In this document: in pieces, positions 44,197 through 54,236 of the stretch
How the letters are laid out: each line of letters begins with the position of its first letter
Position numbering within the stretch: position 1 is the stretch's first letter
Origin: Bacillota bacterium
GTDB taxonomy: Bacteria > Bacillota > UBA4882 > UBA8346
Assembly: GCA_023429995.1 (NCBI GenBank)
Contig: JAEZCE010000052.1
Coordinates: forward strand, 248,001-312,000
DNA length: 64,000 bases
Direction of reading: 5' to 3'
Made by a program: the position numbers and the translations under genes
The notes under the pieces: model-generated
Told to the model about the DNA's origin: nothing
Seen by the model: only the letters and a program-made list of their open reading frames with translations
The model's database searches: none

Positions 44197-45417
44197 ATGG
44201 AAAATGTTTTGATAAACCGAAACTTTATTTTGTTATGGATTGGCAGGCTGGTGTCCCAAGTCGGGGACAAATTTTATGGGATCGCTCTGGCATGGTGGGT
44301 TTTGCAAAAAACCCAATCACCGGTTATTATGGGAATGTTAATGGTTACTTCCGCATTGCCGGGATTATTGATTGCTCCATGGGCAGGCGTCTATATCGAC
44401 CGCTGGTACCGCAAACCGGTCATTGTCGTTGCCGATGTCGCCCGGGGATTATTTGTTTTAGCCGTTGCAATACTTTCAATGCTGCACAGGTTGGAATTAT
44501 GGCATGTTTTCGTCACAGCCGCAATCATTTCCCTGGGTTCGATTTTCTATGATCCAACTATCCAAGCCGTTTTACCCCAAATTGTCCCCAAAGAACAATT
44601 ACCCAAGGCAAACAGTTATAGTCAAATCATCGGTGGTGTCAGCACGGTGCTCGGACCTGTTTTGGGGGCGATGTCGGTAAGTTTATTCAGTTATGCAGTT
44701 GTCTTTTCATTCAATGGCATATCCTATTTTGTTTCAGCTGTCTGCGCCGGATTCATGATGATTCCGAGTAGTTGCAGCACAGAAGCAACATCCCGGATAA
44801 AGGGGAAAACCTGGGATGATCTGCAAGAGGGAATTAGATTTTTATTTTGTCAAAGAAGCATCTTTATTATCGTCATCCTGATCGGACTCACGCATTTCTT
44901 TTTCGGAGGTTTATTGGTTTCCTTGCCTTTTTTAGCAGGGGCGCTTGAGGGGAAAGGAGTGCAAAATCTGGGGTACTTTGAAGCCATGATGGGGGTGGGG
45001 CTGATTTTGGGTTCCCTTTATACGGGTTTAAAAGCCAAAAGTACTCTCAAGGATAGGTATCTTTTCCTATTCATTTTAATCTTGGGTATCGGTGACTTTT
45101 TTATTGGAGTATTGAAGGGACTGAATGTTTGTACACTTACTCCCTATTTGTTGGTAATGATGATGGTTGGCGCGGCAGTCGCCAACGCTTCGATTTATTG
45201 GCAGTCGATTCTCCAAATGAAGACACCCGGTGGGATGGCGGGCCGGATTTTCAGTATTTCCACCATGGTGGGTAATTTTTTCTTGCCACTGGCATACGGA
45301 TTATTCGGCTTTTGGTTACAATCGATTTCCCTGATGATTCTGATGAGCATTTCCGGAGTCTGCCTTATAATATTGAGTGTAATTTTGTTTGCCGGTTACT
45401 CTAAAGAGCGCGCTTAA
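44197..45417 (+). CDS. MFS transporter, macrolide-efflux/MFS_3 type
   Basis: ATG 44197 gives MENVLINRNFILLWIGRLVS; a TTG eight codons upstream is an alternative. The 406-residue protein has about 12 helices with SQVGDKFYGIALAWWVLQKT, AGVYIDRWYRKPVIVVADV and SYSQIIGGVSTVLGPVLG, all usual in MefA-like exporters. Helix 10-12 loops are short. The upstream MerR gene suggests ligand-induced expression. It differs from the paralog at 2169. Confidence 0.87.
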   Translation: MENVLINRNFILLWIGRLVSQVGDKFYGIALAWWVLQKTQSPVIMGMLMVTSALPGLLIAPWAGVYIDRWYRKPVIVVADVARGLFVLAVAILSMLHRLELWHVFVTAAIISLGSIFYDPTIQAVLPQIVPKEQLPKANSYSQIIGGVSTVLGPVLGAMSVSLFSYAVVFSFNGISYFVSAVCAGFMMIPSSCSTEATSRIKGKTWDDLQEGIRFLFCQRSIFIIVILIGLTHFFFGGLLVSLPFLAGALEGKGVQNLGYFEAMMGVGLILGSLYTGLKAKSTLKDRYLFLFILILGIGDFFIGVLKGLNVCTLTPYLLVMMMVGAAVANASIYWQSILQMKTPGGMAGRIFSISTMVGNFFLPLAYGLFGFWLQSISLMILMSISGVCLIILSVILFAGYSKERA

Positions 45418-45931
45418 AGCGAAGTTTCATTTTGTAAAGCAGGCCGGTATCGGAGAGGCTGCTAAATTATTAGTTTGATCCGGGAACAAACAATTATATT
45501 GATTTACTCGCTTGACCGGGACCTAAGCGGATCATATAATGAATAGGGAAGTTAAATTTTTACAGGCGAAAGGAGTGTTGTTGATGATTGAAATTCAAAC
45601 TGAGGTGGCTGTTTCTTAACTAAATACCGGCAGAAAGCTTGGCGCCGCGAAGTTGGATGAATCATTTAGGGAAGGTATCTTTTGAATTGCCGTACCTTTT
45701 ATTGTTATGCGCGGGTATTAGGAATCTGCCGGGAGCGCGTGCAAGCGCATGCGCGTTTGAATAACCCTATTAGCCTGAATATGAGTAAAAGATCGGCATG
45801 GTGAAGGTTATCCATGCTTTTTTATTTGCCGGAAAGGCCGCGGGAGTTATTTGCCGCGGCTCTTTTATGCCTATTTTGATTTTTCGCACCAAAATAAAAA
45901 ACTTCAAAAGATGAAGGGCGGCAACAAATCG
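45418..45931. other. 514-bp stretch with no clear gene
   Basis: It holds a very short frame at 45584-45619 (11 codons, MIEIQTEVAVS) behind an AAAGGAG site, a weak hairpin near 45673-45700, and a terminator at 45796-45823. The 11-codon frame resembles the first residues of a flavin-dependent oxidoreductase, so it may be a decayed gene start. Confidence 0.4.
45796..45823 (+). terminator. rho-independent terminator
   Basis: GCATGG (45796-45801) pairs with CCATGC (45812-45817), followed by TTTTTT. Confidence 0.7.
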
Positions 45932-46204
45932 ATGGAATACAAAAATGCTAAAAATTTGCTTCCGGAGTGGTTGCTTTCAAAAGTTCAAGATTATGTACAG
46001 GGGGAATTGGTTTATATTCCCAAGCCTCAAAACGAGAGAAGCGGCTGGGGGGCGGCGAACGGGACCCGTGAAAAATACCGGGAACGGAATCGGGAAATCG
46101 AGAATTTTTATCGTATGGGCGTCACCATTGGCGAGCTCTCTCAAAAATACAACCTTTCCGATGACAGCATCCGCAAGATTGTGTGGGGAATGAAACAGCA
46201 TTAG
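45932..46204 (+). CDS. CD3324 family small DNA-binding protein
   Basis: The 90-residue product starts MEYKNAKNLLPEWLLSKVQD (an in-frame ATG at 45911 is an alternative) and ends with an HTH: FYRMGVTIGELSQKYNLSDD and SIRKIVWGMKQH. The pattern N.LLPE.LL..VQ.Y..GE..YIP is the Mor-like CD3324 family found in clostridia. It is a small regulator of unknown target. The region just before it contains a terminator, so it has its own promoter. Confidence 0.75.
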   Translation: MEYKNAKNLLPEWLLSKVQDYVQGELVYIPKPQNERSGWGAANGTREKYRERNREIENFYRMGVTIGELSQKYNLSDDSIRKIVWGMKQH

Positions 46205-46278
46205 GGCGGTAAAAAAATCAGGGAGTTTCATTACCCATATGTTATAATAAATGGGTAAAGATGGAAGGGGGTTCTGCG

Positions 46279-48123
46279 GTGAAACGACATTCCTCAATGA
46301 TGATAATGAGTTTTGCAATTTTGCTTTTGTTTTGCTGTTTGGTCCTGGATGATAAACCTCTCCTTTATGCCGATCATCCCATGGAAGGTTTTCTTCAAAA
46401 GCTATTGGATTCCATGAGTTTGGATGAAAAAATCGGTCAAATGATTCAGCCCGAGCAAAATTCGATTTACCCAATTTCCGATATTGCGAATTACGGTATT
46501 GGTTCCGTATTGAGTAGCGGGGATGGAATTATTCCCGGAACTACAGCGGAACAAGTCGCTGAGATGGTTGATTCCTGCCAGGCCGCAGCGCTGCAAACGA
46601 GGCTCAAAATTCCGCTTCTTTATGGAATCGATGCGGTCCATGGCTTTGCAAGTATTGCGGGTACGACCGTCTTTCCCCATAACATCGGGATGGGGGCTGC
46701 GGGGTCTTCTGATTTGATAACAGAAGAAGCTCGGGTCACTGCCGAAGAAATGGCCGGCGTCGGAATTCGCTGGACCTTTGCGCCTTGTGTTGCTGTGGCT
46801 AGAGATATCCGTTGGGGCCGTACTTATGAAAGTTTTGGCGAAACTCCGGAAATTAATTCGCTGCTTGGCGCGGCTGCAGTAACCGGTTTGCAGGGCGATA
46901 ATTTTCAAAGCCCCGTGAGCGTGCTGGCGTGTGTGAAACATTATCTGGGAGACGGAGGAACATCATTTGGCAGTGGCCTTATGGGCGGCAATGACCAGGG
47001 AGAGACCACGGCCTCTGAAGAAGAGATGCGCAGATTATACCTACCGCCTTATGTCGCTGCGGTGAAGGCGGGGGCCAGAACGGTAATGGTCTCTTACAGC
47101 AGTTGGAACGGAGAGAAATTGCACGGCTGTCGCTATCTGATTACTCAGGTTCTTAAAGAAGAACTGGGATTGAAGGGCTTTGTGGTTTCTGATTTTCGTG
47201 GTTTTGAAAAGCTGCCCGGAAGTTATCAGGAGCGAATCGTTGCTGCTGTTAATGGTGGAATTGATATGTTTATGGGGCCATCCGATTATCGGCTCCTCCT
47301 ATCAACACTCAAGGAACTGGTGGAGAACGGTCAAGTTTCCGTGAGCCGGATCAATGATGCGGTGACTCGGATCTTACAGGTGAAATATGAGATGGGATTA
47401 TTTGAGCGGCCTTATGCGAACCGGAATATGTTAAAATCCATAGGCTCCCCTGAACACCGGGAAGTGGCCCGACGTTGCGTCCAGGCGTCATTGGTGTTGT
47501 TGAAAAACAAGGGATTACGGAATCGTGGGCTCTTGCCTTTGCCCAAGGATCTAAAAAGAATAGTGGTAGCGGGGAGAGCTGCCGATGATATTGGCATCCA
47601 GTGTGGGGGATGGACGGTAGCATGGCAGGGTCAAAGTGGAGAAATCACCGAAGGCACCACAATATTGGAAGCGGTTCGGCGGACCGTTTCCCGGCATACA
47701 GTGGTAACTTATACGCAAGATGGCCAGGCATCCAAGAATAACGATGTTGCAATTGTCGTGGTGGGTGAAAGGCCTTATGCCGAATTTCAGGGAGATATCC
47801 TTAGTACGTCAGGTCTTGGGCTTTCTGCCGTTGACAGGCAGACGGTTGAAAATATCAAGAAACTGAAGATTCCGATGGTTGTTATTTTAATTTCAGGACG
47901 TCCGCTACTCATTGCGGATACATTGAAGCAGAGTGATGCGTTCATCGAGGCTTGGCTGCCCGGAACGGAGGGACAGGGAGTGGCCGATGTTCTTTTTGGG
48001 GATTACCATCCGACGGGGAGGCTTCCTCTGAGTTGGCCTAAAGATGGAAATCAGGTCCCGCTTCATATCGGCGATGAGCCCTATGATCCCTTATTTCCAT
48101 ATGGGGATGGTTTGAGTTATTAA
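46279..48123 (+). CDS. glycoside hydrolase family 3 enzyme (beta-glucosidase type)
   Basis: GTG 46279 follows GGAAGGGGG; ATG 46261 lies before that site. The 614-residue product has a signal peptide (MIMSFAILLLFCCLVLDDKP) and a GH3 TIM-barrel: SLDEKIGQMIQPEQ, YGIDAVHGFASIAGTTVFPH, RDIRWGRTYESFGE, VSVLACVKHYLGDG and nucleophile Asp in LKGFVVSDFRGFE. The second domain (~380-600) contains LVLLKNKG... LPLPKD and ends with GRLPLSWPKDGNQVP and LFPYGDGLSY. There is no FnIII domain. It probably cleaves cello- or other beta-gluco-oligosaccharides outside the cytoplasm. With the GH2/GH43 remnants it suggests a former larger plant-polysaccharide capacity. Confidence 0.92.
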   Translation: MKRHSSMMIMSFAILLLFCCLVLDDKPLLYADHPMEGFLQKLLDSMSLDEKIGQMIQPEQNSIYPISDIANYGIGSVLSSGDGIIPGTTAEQVAEMVDSCQAAALQTRLKIPLLYGIDAVHGFASIAGTTVFPHNIGMGAAGSSDLITEEARVTAEEMAGVGIRWTFAPCVAVARDIRWGRTYESFGETPEINSLLGAAAVTGLQGDNFQSPVSVLACVKHYLGDGGTSFGSGLMGGNDQGETTASEEEMRRLYLPPYVAAVKAGARTVMVSYSSWNGEKLHGCRYLITQVLKEELGLKGFVVSDFRGFEKLPGSYQERIVAAVNGGIDMFMGPSDYRLLLSTLKELVENGQVSVSRINDAVTRILQVKYEMGLFERPYANRNMLKSIGSPEHREVARRCVQASLVLLKNKGLRNRGLLPLPKDLKRIVVAGRAADDIGIQCGGWTVAWQGQSGEITEGTTILEAVRRTVSRHTVVTYTQDGQASKNNDVAIVVVGERPYAEFQGDILSTSGLGLSAVDRQTVENIKKLKIPMVVILISGRPLLIADTLKQSDAFIEAWLPGTEGQGVADVLFGDYHPTGRLPLSWPKDGNQVPLHIGDEPYDPLFPYGDGLSY

Positions 48124-48288
48124 GGGGTTTTGATGATGGAACGGATCCGCTGCTTTCAGGCTCCTCAATAGGGGTTCAGGGGAATTTCCTTGAGATTAGT
48201 CGGGATTTCTCAAAAATAATGCCTTTTGTCTATGGCGGACTTTGTCATTTTCTCATATGATACATCAGGAAATAGGCGAGGTGAGAAG

Positions 48289-48582
48289 ATGATGAATTCT
48301 TCAAAGACATTTGCATATATCGTTCAATCCGAGGACACGTTTGAAAATTTGGCCAAGCGATATGGGACCACTGTAGAAACAATTATGGAAATCAATCCCC
48401 TGATGGACTCCGATTATCTAGTGATGGGGCAAGTTATTGCGATGCCGGGAGATCCTCCTTCGGCGCGAGGACCCCGGTTTGGAGAAAGACGCCGGGCTGA
48501 ACTGGAACGAAGGCGAAGAAGAGAACTTGAGCGAAGACGCCGCCGGATGGAGTATGGCCGGAGGCGGCGGAGGATGTCCTAA
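48289..48582 (+). CDS. LysM-domain protein with an arginine-rich tail
   Basis: ATG 48289 follows GAGGTGAGA. The 97-residue product has one LysM domain (~9-54: FAYIVQSEDTFENLAKRYGT, TVETIMEINP, MGQVIAMPG) that binds N-acetylglucosamine chains, then a tail of about 40 residues that is over half Arg with Glu-Leu spacers (RRRAELERRRRRELERRRRR). There is no signal peptide. Single LysM plus a basic tail without export signal is seen in spore-coat or cortex-associated proteins; that role is inference. Confidence 0.75.
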   Translation: MMNSSKTFAYIVQSEDTFENLAKRYGTTVETIMEINPLMDSDYLVMGQVIAMPGDPPSARGPRFGERRRAELERRRRRELERRRRRMEYGRRRRRMS

Positions 48583-48748
48583 GGGGTATGGTATTTCGAT
48601 CGATATCAAAAAGTGGGACCGGGTTTTACAAATCTTTAACGAAAAACCGTAATCACTTTTGGATTGGCGGGTGTATGCTTATAGAAGAGAAATATTAGGA
48701 ATAGAGTGCTTTTTTTCATAAAATGTCAAGAAAGATGTTAATCATAGA

Positions 48749-49870
48749 ATGAAAGACTTTATAAAGTTGCTGCAAGCAAAGGGTTTATTGTATGGATATC
48801 TTATCACGTTGCTGGTGTTGCTTTTTGGCGGCGTGATATTCATCCATGCTCCAACGACCGCTCTGCCGGACTCTGAAGAACCCGATACGGATTTTTCGCC
48901 CTTAAAGCCATATATCCTGACAGAAATGAAAAAAAATAAGCTGCCGGGGCTTTCCTTGGCTATTTTTAATGATAAGGGAATCGAATACACTGAAGGATTT
49001 GGGGTTAAAAACGCCAGCACCGGAGAACCGGTTGATAAAACAACCATTTTCGAGGCAGCCTCCTTTAGTAAAACCTTAACCGCTTATGCCGCTCTTATTT
49101 TAATGGAACAAGGAAAATTGTCTTTGGATGTGCCGCTAAACCAATACTTGAAAGAAGAGTATCTTCCGGATCCCAAATATGCCGGTAAAATTACGCTGCG
49201 AATGATTCTTACCCATACTTCGGGACTTTCGAATGCTTCCGACGGAGGCGACCGGAAGGTATACTTTCCGCCTGGAAGTTACTTTTCATATTCAGGCGCC
49301 GGGTTCCGTTACCTTCAACAAGTGTTGGAAGACGTAACCGGTTTGCCTTTTGACCAATTTATGGATCAAACCATTATCAAGCCTTTATCGATGAATTCAA
49401 GTTCTTTTGTTTTGACGAAAGAGATGGAAACCTTGCTTGCCAACGGCCATGAGGGGGGGAAAAGCACCCCCATTACGAAAAAGAACGTTAATGCGGCTTA
49501 CAGTTTATTGTCTACCCCGACCGACATGGCTAAATTTAATATGGAGATTTGTCACCCCGCCCTGCTGAAGCAGGAGACCGTGGATCAAATGCTCAGTCCG
49601 ATGGTGAAATGGCGGAGTAATATTTATTGGGGCCTGGGGATGGGCCTTTTGCAGCGCCCGGGAGAGGATTTTTATTGGCATTGGGGAAACAATTATTATT
49701 ATTGCAGCATGATGATTACAGGGAAAACGTCGAAGCAAGGTGTGATCATTATGACAAACGGCAATACGGGAATGAAGGTCGCCCAAAGATTGGCCGTTAA
49801 AGTCATCAATGAGTATGTTTTGGCTGAAGATAATAAAATCGAGTCCGGGACGTTTGACTTTCTATTATAA
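48749..49870 (+). CDS. serine hydrolase, beta-lactamase class C/PBP-like
   Basis: The 373-residue product has an N-terminal membrane anchor or signal (YLITLLVLLFGGVIFIHAPT) and a class-C beta-lactamase/DD-peptidase fold: SxxK in FEAASFSKTLTAYAALIL, Y-x-G/N in FSYSGAGFRYLQQV and HxG in FYWHWGNNYYY. LRMILTHTSGLSNASD is typical. It acts outside the cytoplasm on peptidoglycan peptides or esters. The usual motif-2 Asn is Gly here. It is monocistronic with its own terminator. Confidence 0.88.
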   Translation: MKDFIKLLQAKGLLYGYLITLLVLLFGGVIFIHAPTTALPDSEEPDTDFSPLKPYILTEMKKNKLPGLSLAIFNDKGIEYTEGFGVKNASTGEPVDKTTIFEAASFSKTLTAYAALILMEQGKLSLDVPLNQYLKEEYLPDPKYAGKITLRMILTHTSGLSNASDGGDRKVYFPPGSYFSYSGAGFRYLQQVLEDVTGLPFDQFMDQTIIKPLSMNSSSFVLTKEMETLLANGHEGGKSTPITKKNVNAAYSLLSTPTDMAKFNMEICHPALLKQETVDQMLSPMVKWRSNIYWGLGMGLLQRPGEDFYWHWGNNYYYCSMMITGKTSKQGVIIMTNGNTGMKVAQRLAVKVINEYVLAEDNKIESGTFDFLL

Positions 49871-49884
49871 AATTAAAAGCCAAG

Positions 49885-49922
49885 AAAAAGGGACAGCTCA
49901 GAGAAAGAGTTGTCCCTTTTTT
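49885..49922 (+). terminator. rho-independent terminator
   Basis: AAAAAGGGACA (49885-49895) pairs with TGTCCCTTTTTT (49911-49922), 15 bases after the serine hydrolase gene. Confidence 0.8.
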
Positions 49923-50493
49923 AATTGGGCGAAAGAGCAAGCATAACTTGAAAAAGATAAAATATTAATAGTCTTCCGCAGAAAATGAAAAAATTCCGGC
50001 GTTGTGAAGAAACAATGAATAGGATATTATAGAACAAGAATTATCTTATTCCTATAAAAATCCACTTTAATAATATCACAAGAAGCGGTTTTTGTCAATC
50101 CCTTTGCGAGTACGGATTTTTTCTTTCATTCTGGGCGTGGGCTTCATTAAAAAACATGGTTATAAAGATAAATCAGCTTGGTTCCAACTCAAGCCGCCTA
50201 TTTATTCTCGCGCAGAAGCGTCAGCACCTCTTGGTGCTGCAGACGCAGAGTGTGAGATGCGCTTTACAAGATATTTTTTGGTAATTCGTGATATCAGTTT
50301 GCCGTGAATAGGAAACGTTTAGACCAGAAAACATAGTCTCATGCGTTTCGCCATTTCTCTGCGCCTCCGCGCCTCTCTGCGGGAGATATTCTTTTGATTT
50401 CATATCAATAGATAGCTGATAAATCAATACATTCAAATAACCTGCTGAATTAACTTTATAATCAGATTAAAAAATAGGAAAGGCAGCGGTTTC
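49923..50493. other. 571-bp stretch without a gene, with a GC-rich repeat-like segment
   Basis: At 50356-50383 the sequence CTCTGCGCCTCCGCGCCTCT is a word that recurs in intergenic DNA of unrelated bacteria. A hairpin CAGCACC-TCTT-GGTGCTG lies at 50222-50239, followed by GCAGACGCAGAG. The segment 50209-50395 has a composition unlike the AT-rich sides. No ORF is credible. Confidence 0.4.
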
Positions 50494-52782
50494 ATGGATA
50501 AACTTGAACAGCAAAATGAGCTTCATCGATTGAAAATGGTACTGCATCAAATACAGGTCCGGCTTAAAAAAAGCCAAAGCGCTCTCCAATCTTCACGAGG
50601 TCAATTGCAAGACGCCCTGGAAGAATTTTGGGATAATCCCAAGGTCGATTTTATCGACCAGTCCCAGTTGGTTGAGGTTGTCGAAAGGGAACGAAGCTTG
50701 GCGAATTTTTCAGAAAGCAGGCAATTAGGATATTTAAAATTAGCCGCATCCCCTTATTTCGGGCGTATTGATTTTCTGGAGGAAGGCCAATCGGGATCGG
50801 CCATGCCGGAGATGATTTATATCGGCAGGGCTACCTTGACGGAGCCGGAGACGGGAAACTGTTTGATTTATGATTGGCGCTCGCCGATTGCCGGGATGTT
50901 TTATGATTATGAACTGGGAGATTGCGAATACCGGTGTCCGGGAGGACTTATCCGAGGCCAAATAACGTTGAAAAGGCAATATAAAATTAAAAATGGCTGG
51001 ATGGAATACATGTTTGACGCCGATGTTAAGATTGACGACGAGATGCTTCAAGAGTTGCTGGGGAAAAGTGTCGATGATAAAATGCGCACCATCGTGAATA
51101 CCATTCAACGGGAACAAAACCGGGTCATTCGCGATGAAATCCACCCTGTTTTGCTGGTCATGGGTCCTGCCGGCAGCGGAAAAACCTCGGTGGCATTACA
51201 CCGGGCCGCCTATTTGCTTTACCGGGACAGAGACCGGATTACCTCGAAAAACATTATGATTTTGTCGCCGAACCGGATTTTTGGCGAATACATATCCGAT
51301 GTTTTACCGGAATTAGGGGAGGAAAATGTCCGCCAGTCAACTTTTCATGATTATATCAGCCCGAGAGGAACGGGTATCCCCGTTGATTTTGAAGATTTTA
51401 CGGCCCAAATGGAGTATCTGCTGACAGGACCTAAAGACGACGCTTTTAAAGTCCGGGTTGCCGGAATCGGGTATAAACTTTCCCCCCGGTTTATGAAAGT
51501 GATTGACAATTACTTCATTTATTTACGGGAGGGCATGATTCGCGATTATCCGGCCTTGGAATTTCGGGGTCAGATTTTCTTTTCCAAGGAAGATTGGCAA
51601 ACCCTTTTTTTTAAGAATTTAGCCTATTTGACACTGACGGAGCGCTTGAGGAAGATCCGCCGCAGGATTCAAATGCAGATGCGGCCGCTCGTTCATCAAT
51701 TGCGCGCGGAAAAAGAGAAATGGATTGCCGACACCGGAGAAGAGGTCAATGAAAGAGATATTAAAGCCCTGGCCAGGCTCGCGGCCCGGGAAGAACTTAT
51801 TCCATTGACGGATAAAATTGAAAAAATGACAACGGCAGAACCGCTTTTGCTATACAGGCGTTTGCTGGAGGATGCGGATCTGTTCCGGCGTTTGGGCAAT
51901 GGAAGTGAAACGCCATTTCGATGGCCTGAGATTTGCGAACAATCATTGACTTCTTTGGATAAAGGAAAAATTTTATATGAGGATGCCATTCCGTTTACTT
52001 ATTTTGAAGGATGCTTGACCGGATTTTTGGCAAAGACCGATATCCGTCACGTCATTGTCGACGAAGGGCAAGATTATAATTGTTTTCAATATGCAATCCT
52101 AAAACGTCTTTTTCCCAAAAGTTCCTGGACAGTATTGGGGGATCCGGATCAAAAAGTGAATCCTTATCAACCGGGACTTGAATTTTCTAAAATAGCCGAT
52201 ATTTTGGAGGGATTTCCGTCCCACCTTCCTTCGAATGGGGGAATAATCCGTCTCCAAAAAAGCTATCGGTCAACCTGGGAGATCCAGAGTTTTGCCCGGG
52301 GATTACTGGGTAGATCCGAGCCGGTGAATCATATCCATCGCTCCGGACCTCGTCCCCGGGTTGAAAAAGCCCCCTATCCGGCAGAAGTCCCTGAGGTGAT
52401 CGTTCGGACGATTCAGGAAGTTCAAAGGGAGGGGTGGCGTTCCATTGCGGTGATTACGAAAACAGCCGCAGAAAGCAGGGCTTTGTACGAAACCATCCGG
52501 GGAAAAGTCCCGATCCAGCTACTTACTTATGAAATGGAAAAGTTTTATTCAGGGCTGGTGCTGTTGCCGGTCTATTTGGCCAAGGGTTTGGAATTTGATG
52601 CGGTATTGGTTGATGATGCCGGTGAAGAGGCGTATTCCGGCGAAGAAGAACGGGGAGTCCTTTATGTTGCCTGCACGCGAGCTTTACACCGCTTGTTTTT
52701 GTTTTATTGCGGAGAACTTACACCATTATTGAAAGAAGTTCCAAAGGATTTATATGAGCGACGGATATTGAATTTACCGTAG
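50494..52782 (+). CDS. helD: HelD-like RNA polymerase-associated ATPase (UvrD/RecB superfamily)
   Basis: The 762-residue product has an N-terminal coiled coil (~1-60), a HelD-specific region (YIGRATLTEPETGNCLIYDW, RSPIAGMFYDYELGD), Walker A in MGPAGSGKTSVALHRAAYLL, motif II in VIVDEGQDYNCFQYAIL (DEGQD), LGDPDQKVNPYQ and the late SYRSTWEI and YVACTRAL motifs. HelD frees stalled RNA polymerase and helps recycling. It is monocistronic here. The length is typical of Firmicute HelD. Confidence 0.9.
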   Translation: MDKLEQQNELHRLKMVLHQIQVRLKKSQSALQSSRGQLQDALEEFWDNPKVDFIDQSQLVEVVERERSLANFSESRQLGYLKLAASPYFGRIDFLEEGQSGSAMPEMIYIGRATLTEPETGNCLIYDWRSPIAGMFYDYELGDCEYRCPGGLIRGQITLKRQYKIKNGWMEYMFDADVKIDDEMLQELLGKSVDDKMRTIVNTIQREQNRVIRDEIHPVLLVMGPAGSGKTSVALHRAAYLLYRDRDRITSKNIMILSPNRIFGEYISDVLPELGEENVRQSTFHDYISPRGTGIPVDFEDFTAQMEYLLTGPKDDAFKVRVAGIGYKLSPRFMKVIDNYFIYLREGMIRDYPALEFRGQIFFSKEDWQTLFFKNLAYLTLTERLRKIRRRIQMQMRPLVHQLRAEKEKWIADTGEEVNERDIKALARLAAREELIPLTDKIEKMTTAEPLLLYRRLLEDADLFRRLGNGSETPFRWPEICEQSLTSLDKGKILYEDAIPFTYFEGCLTGFLAKTDIRHVIVDEGQDYNCFQYAILKRLFPKSSWTVLGDPDQKVNPYQPGLEFSKIADILEGFPSHLPSNGGIIRLQKSYRSTWEIQSFARGLLGRSEPVNHIHRSGPRPRVEKAPYPAEVPEVIVRTIQEVQREGWRSIAVITKTAAESRALYETIRGKVPIQLLTYEMEKFYSGLVLLPVYLAKGLEFDAVLVDDAGEEAYSGEEERGVLYVACTRALHRLFLFYCGELTPLLKEVPKDLYERRILNLP

Positions 52783-52877
52783 AATGGTGGAAATCCCTCA
52801 CAAAATAATGATGCATAGCAATCTTCCTCCCATGGGAATATTACTAGAAAAGGAATTTCTTTGAGAGGAAGATATCC

Positions 52878-54236
52878 ATGGGCAATAAATTCGTTATCCC
52901 TATTTTGGCATTATCGCTCATTGTGGCCTGCGGGTGGGGATATTCGCAATATCAGACCAAAAAGCAATACGAAATCAACGCTGAAAATCAATATCAAAGG
53001 GCGTTTGAGGATTTAACCAATCATGTGGGAAACATGGAAACGGCAATGTCCAAAGCTTTAGTCGCGGGTTCTTTTCCCCAGTCGATTCAGTTATTAACCA
53101 CAGCCTGGCGCGAGGCTAACTCATGCCAAACCGATCTAGGGCAGCTGCCGTTGACTTCGCTCGATCTCTCCCGTTGTAAAATGCTTTTTGCGAAAAGCAG
53201 CGCCTTTTGTTTTAATTCTGCCCAAAATAAGCTTTTGAAAGGTACTACGGTCAACGAAAAGGAATGGAATACCCTACGAAGCCTGCGGGATCAGGCCCAG
53301 ATGGTCACACGCCAACTGGGCAATCTGCGGGATGATTTCTATAACAGCCGGGCCCGTTGGTTGCAGGTGGATAAACTGGGTACGCTGGGAGCCAGTGGGA
53401 TGGCGGCCAATATGAATACAAACACAGTGACCAAATCATTTCTGATGTTGGAGGATGGATTAAAGCGGGTTCCGGATGTGCAATTCGAAGGAAACAATCT
53501 TGATTTTGCGCCGAAACCTACCGGTTTAACCGGCCGGGATATCAGTTCCCGGGATGCCGTCAATATTACCAGAAAATTTGTGGCTTCGGAAATTAAAGAT
53601 GCCCGCGTGACCTATGAAGGTCTTATTAAAGGAAGCTCTCCCAGCTATATGTGTTCTTGGTCTGATCCCCGCAGAACCGATAGGGTTCGTCATTTAAGCA
53701 TCAGTGTAAAAGGGGGACATGTTCTTTGGATGCTTGGGAATCGCCGGGTCACTAAGAGAGCCTTGAACCCGGATCAAGTTAAAACAAAGGCTGTCGCATT
53801 CTTGCGGAGTAACGGATGGGATGAAATGGTGCAGGTTGCTCAAGAACAGTTCGGCAATATTTCTTCCATTACTTGTATCCCCAAACGGAACGGCGTGCTC
53901 CGTTATCCGGAAATGATTAAGGTGCAAGTAGCGCAGGATAATGGCGAAATACTGGGCATAGACGCAGTTCCTTATTATACGTTTTACAATCCCACTGAAC
54001 CGGCTAGTGTTACCCCCCGCTATAGTGAAAACCGGATTCGTCAATTTTTAAATCCTCATATCAAGGCTGAAAAAATTTGTTTGTCCCAAGTGCTGGATGA
54101 GATGTACAATAAGGTCTCATGCTATGAGGTGGCTTGCAGCGAGGGAAATGAACGATACTTGATTTATTATAACGCCAACACCGGGAAGGAAGAAAAAATC
54201 CGCAGAGTTGACCGATATGGAAATGAAATTCAGTAA
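52878..54236 (+). CDS. ypeB: germination protein YpeB
   Basis: The 452-residue product has an N-terminal signal anchor (FVIPILALSLIVACGWGYSQ), the YpeB helical N-domain (YQRAFEDLTNHVGNMETAMS, LLTTAWREANSCQTDLGQLP) and PepSY-like C-terminal domains (SSRDAVNITRKFV; NGEILGIDAVPYY). YpeB is needed for assembly and activity of the cortex lytic enzyme SleB in the spore. Normally sleB lies just upstream; here the upstream gene is helD, so ypeB is an orphan. No clear sigma-G promoter was found. Confidence 0.9.
   Translation: MGNKFVIPILALSLIVACGWGYSQYQTKKQYEINAENQYQRAFEDLTNHVGNMETAMSKALVAGSFPQSIQLLTTAWREANSCQTDLGQLPLTSLDLSRCKMLFAKSSAFCFNSAQNKLLKGTTVNEKEWNTLRSLRDQAQMVTRQLGNLRDDFYNSRARWLQVDKLGTLGASGMAANMNTNTVTKSFLMLEDGLKRVPDVQFEGNNLDFAPKPTGLTGRDISSRDAVNITRKFVASEIKDARVTYEGLIKGSSPSYMCSWSDPRRTDRVRHLSISVKGGHVLWMLGNRRVTKRALNPDQVKTKAVAFLRSNGWDEMVQVAQEQFGNISSITCIPKRNGVLRYPEMIKVQVAQDNGEILGIDAVPYYTFYNPTEPASVTPRYSENRIRQFLNPHIKAEKICLSQVLDEMYNKVSCYEVACSEGNERYLIYYNANTGKEEKIRRVDRYGNEIQ

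Noticed and set aside
45584..45619. Eleven-codon leader peptide with a good ribosome binding site
   Set aside because: No codon run or attenuator hairpin that fits a regulated gene; more likely the start of a lost gene.
52812..52846. Sigma-G promoter of ypeB (TGCATA ... ATTACTA)
   Set aside because: The spacer is 22 bases, too long for sigma-G.
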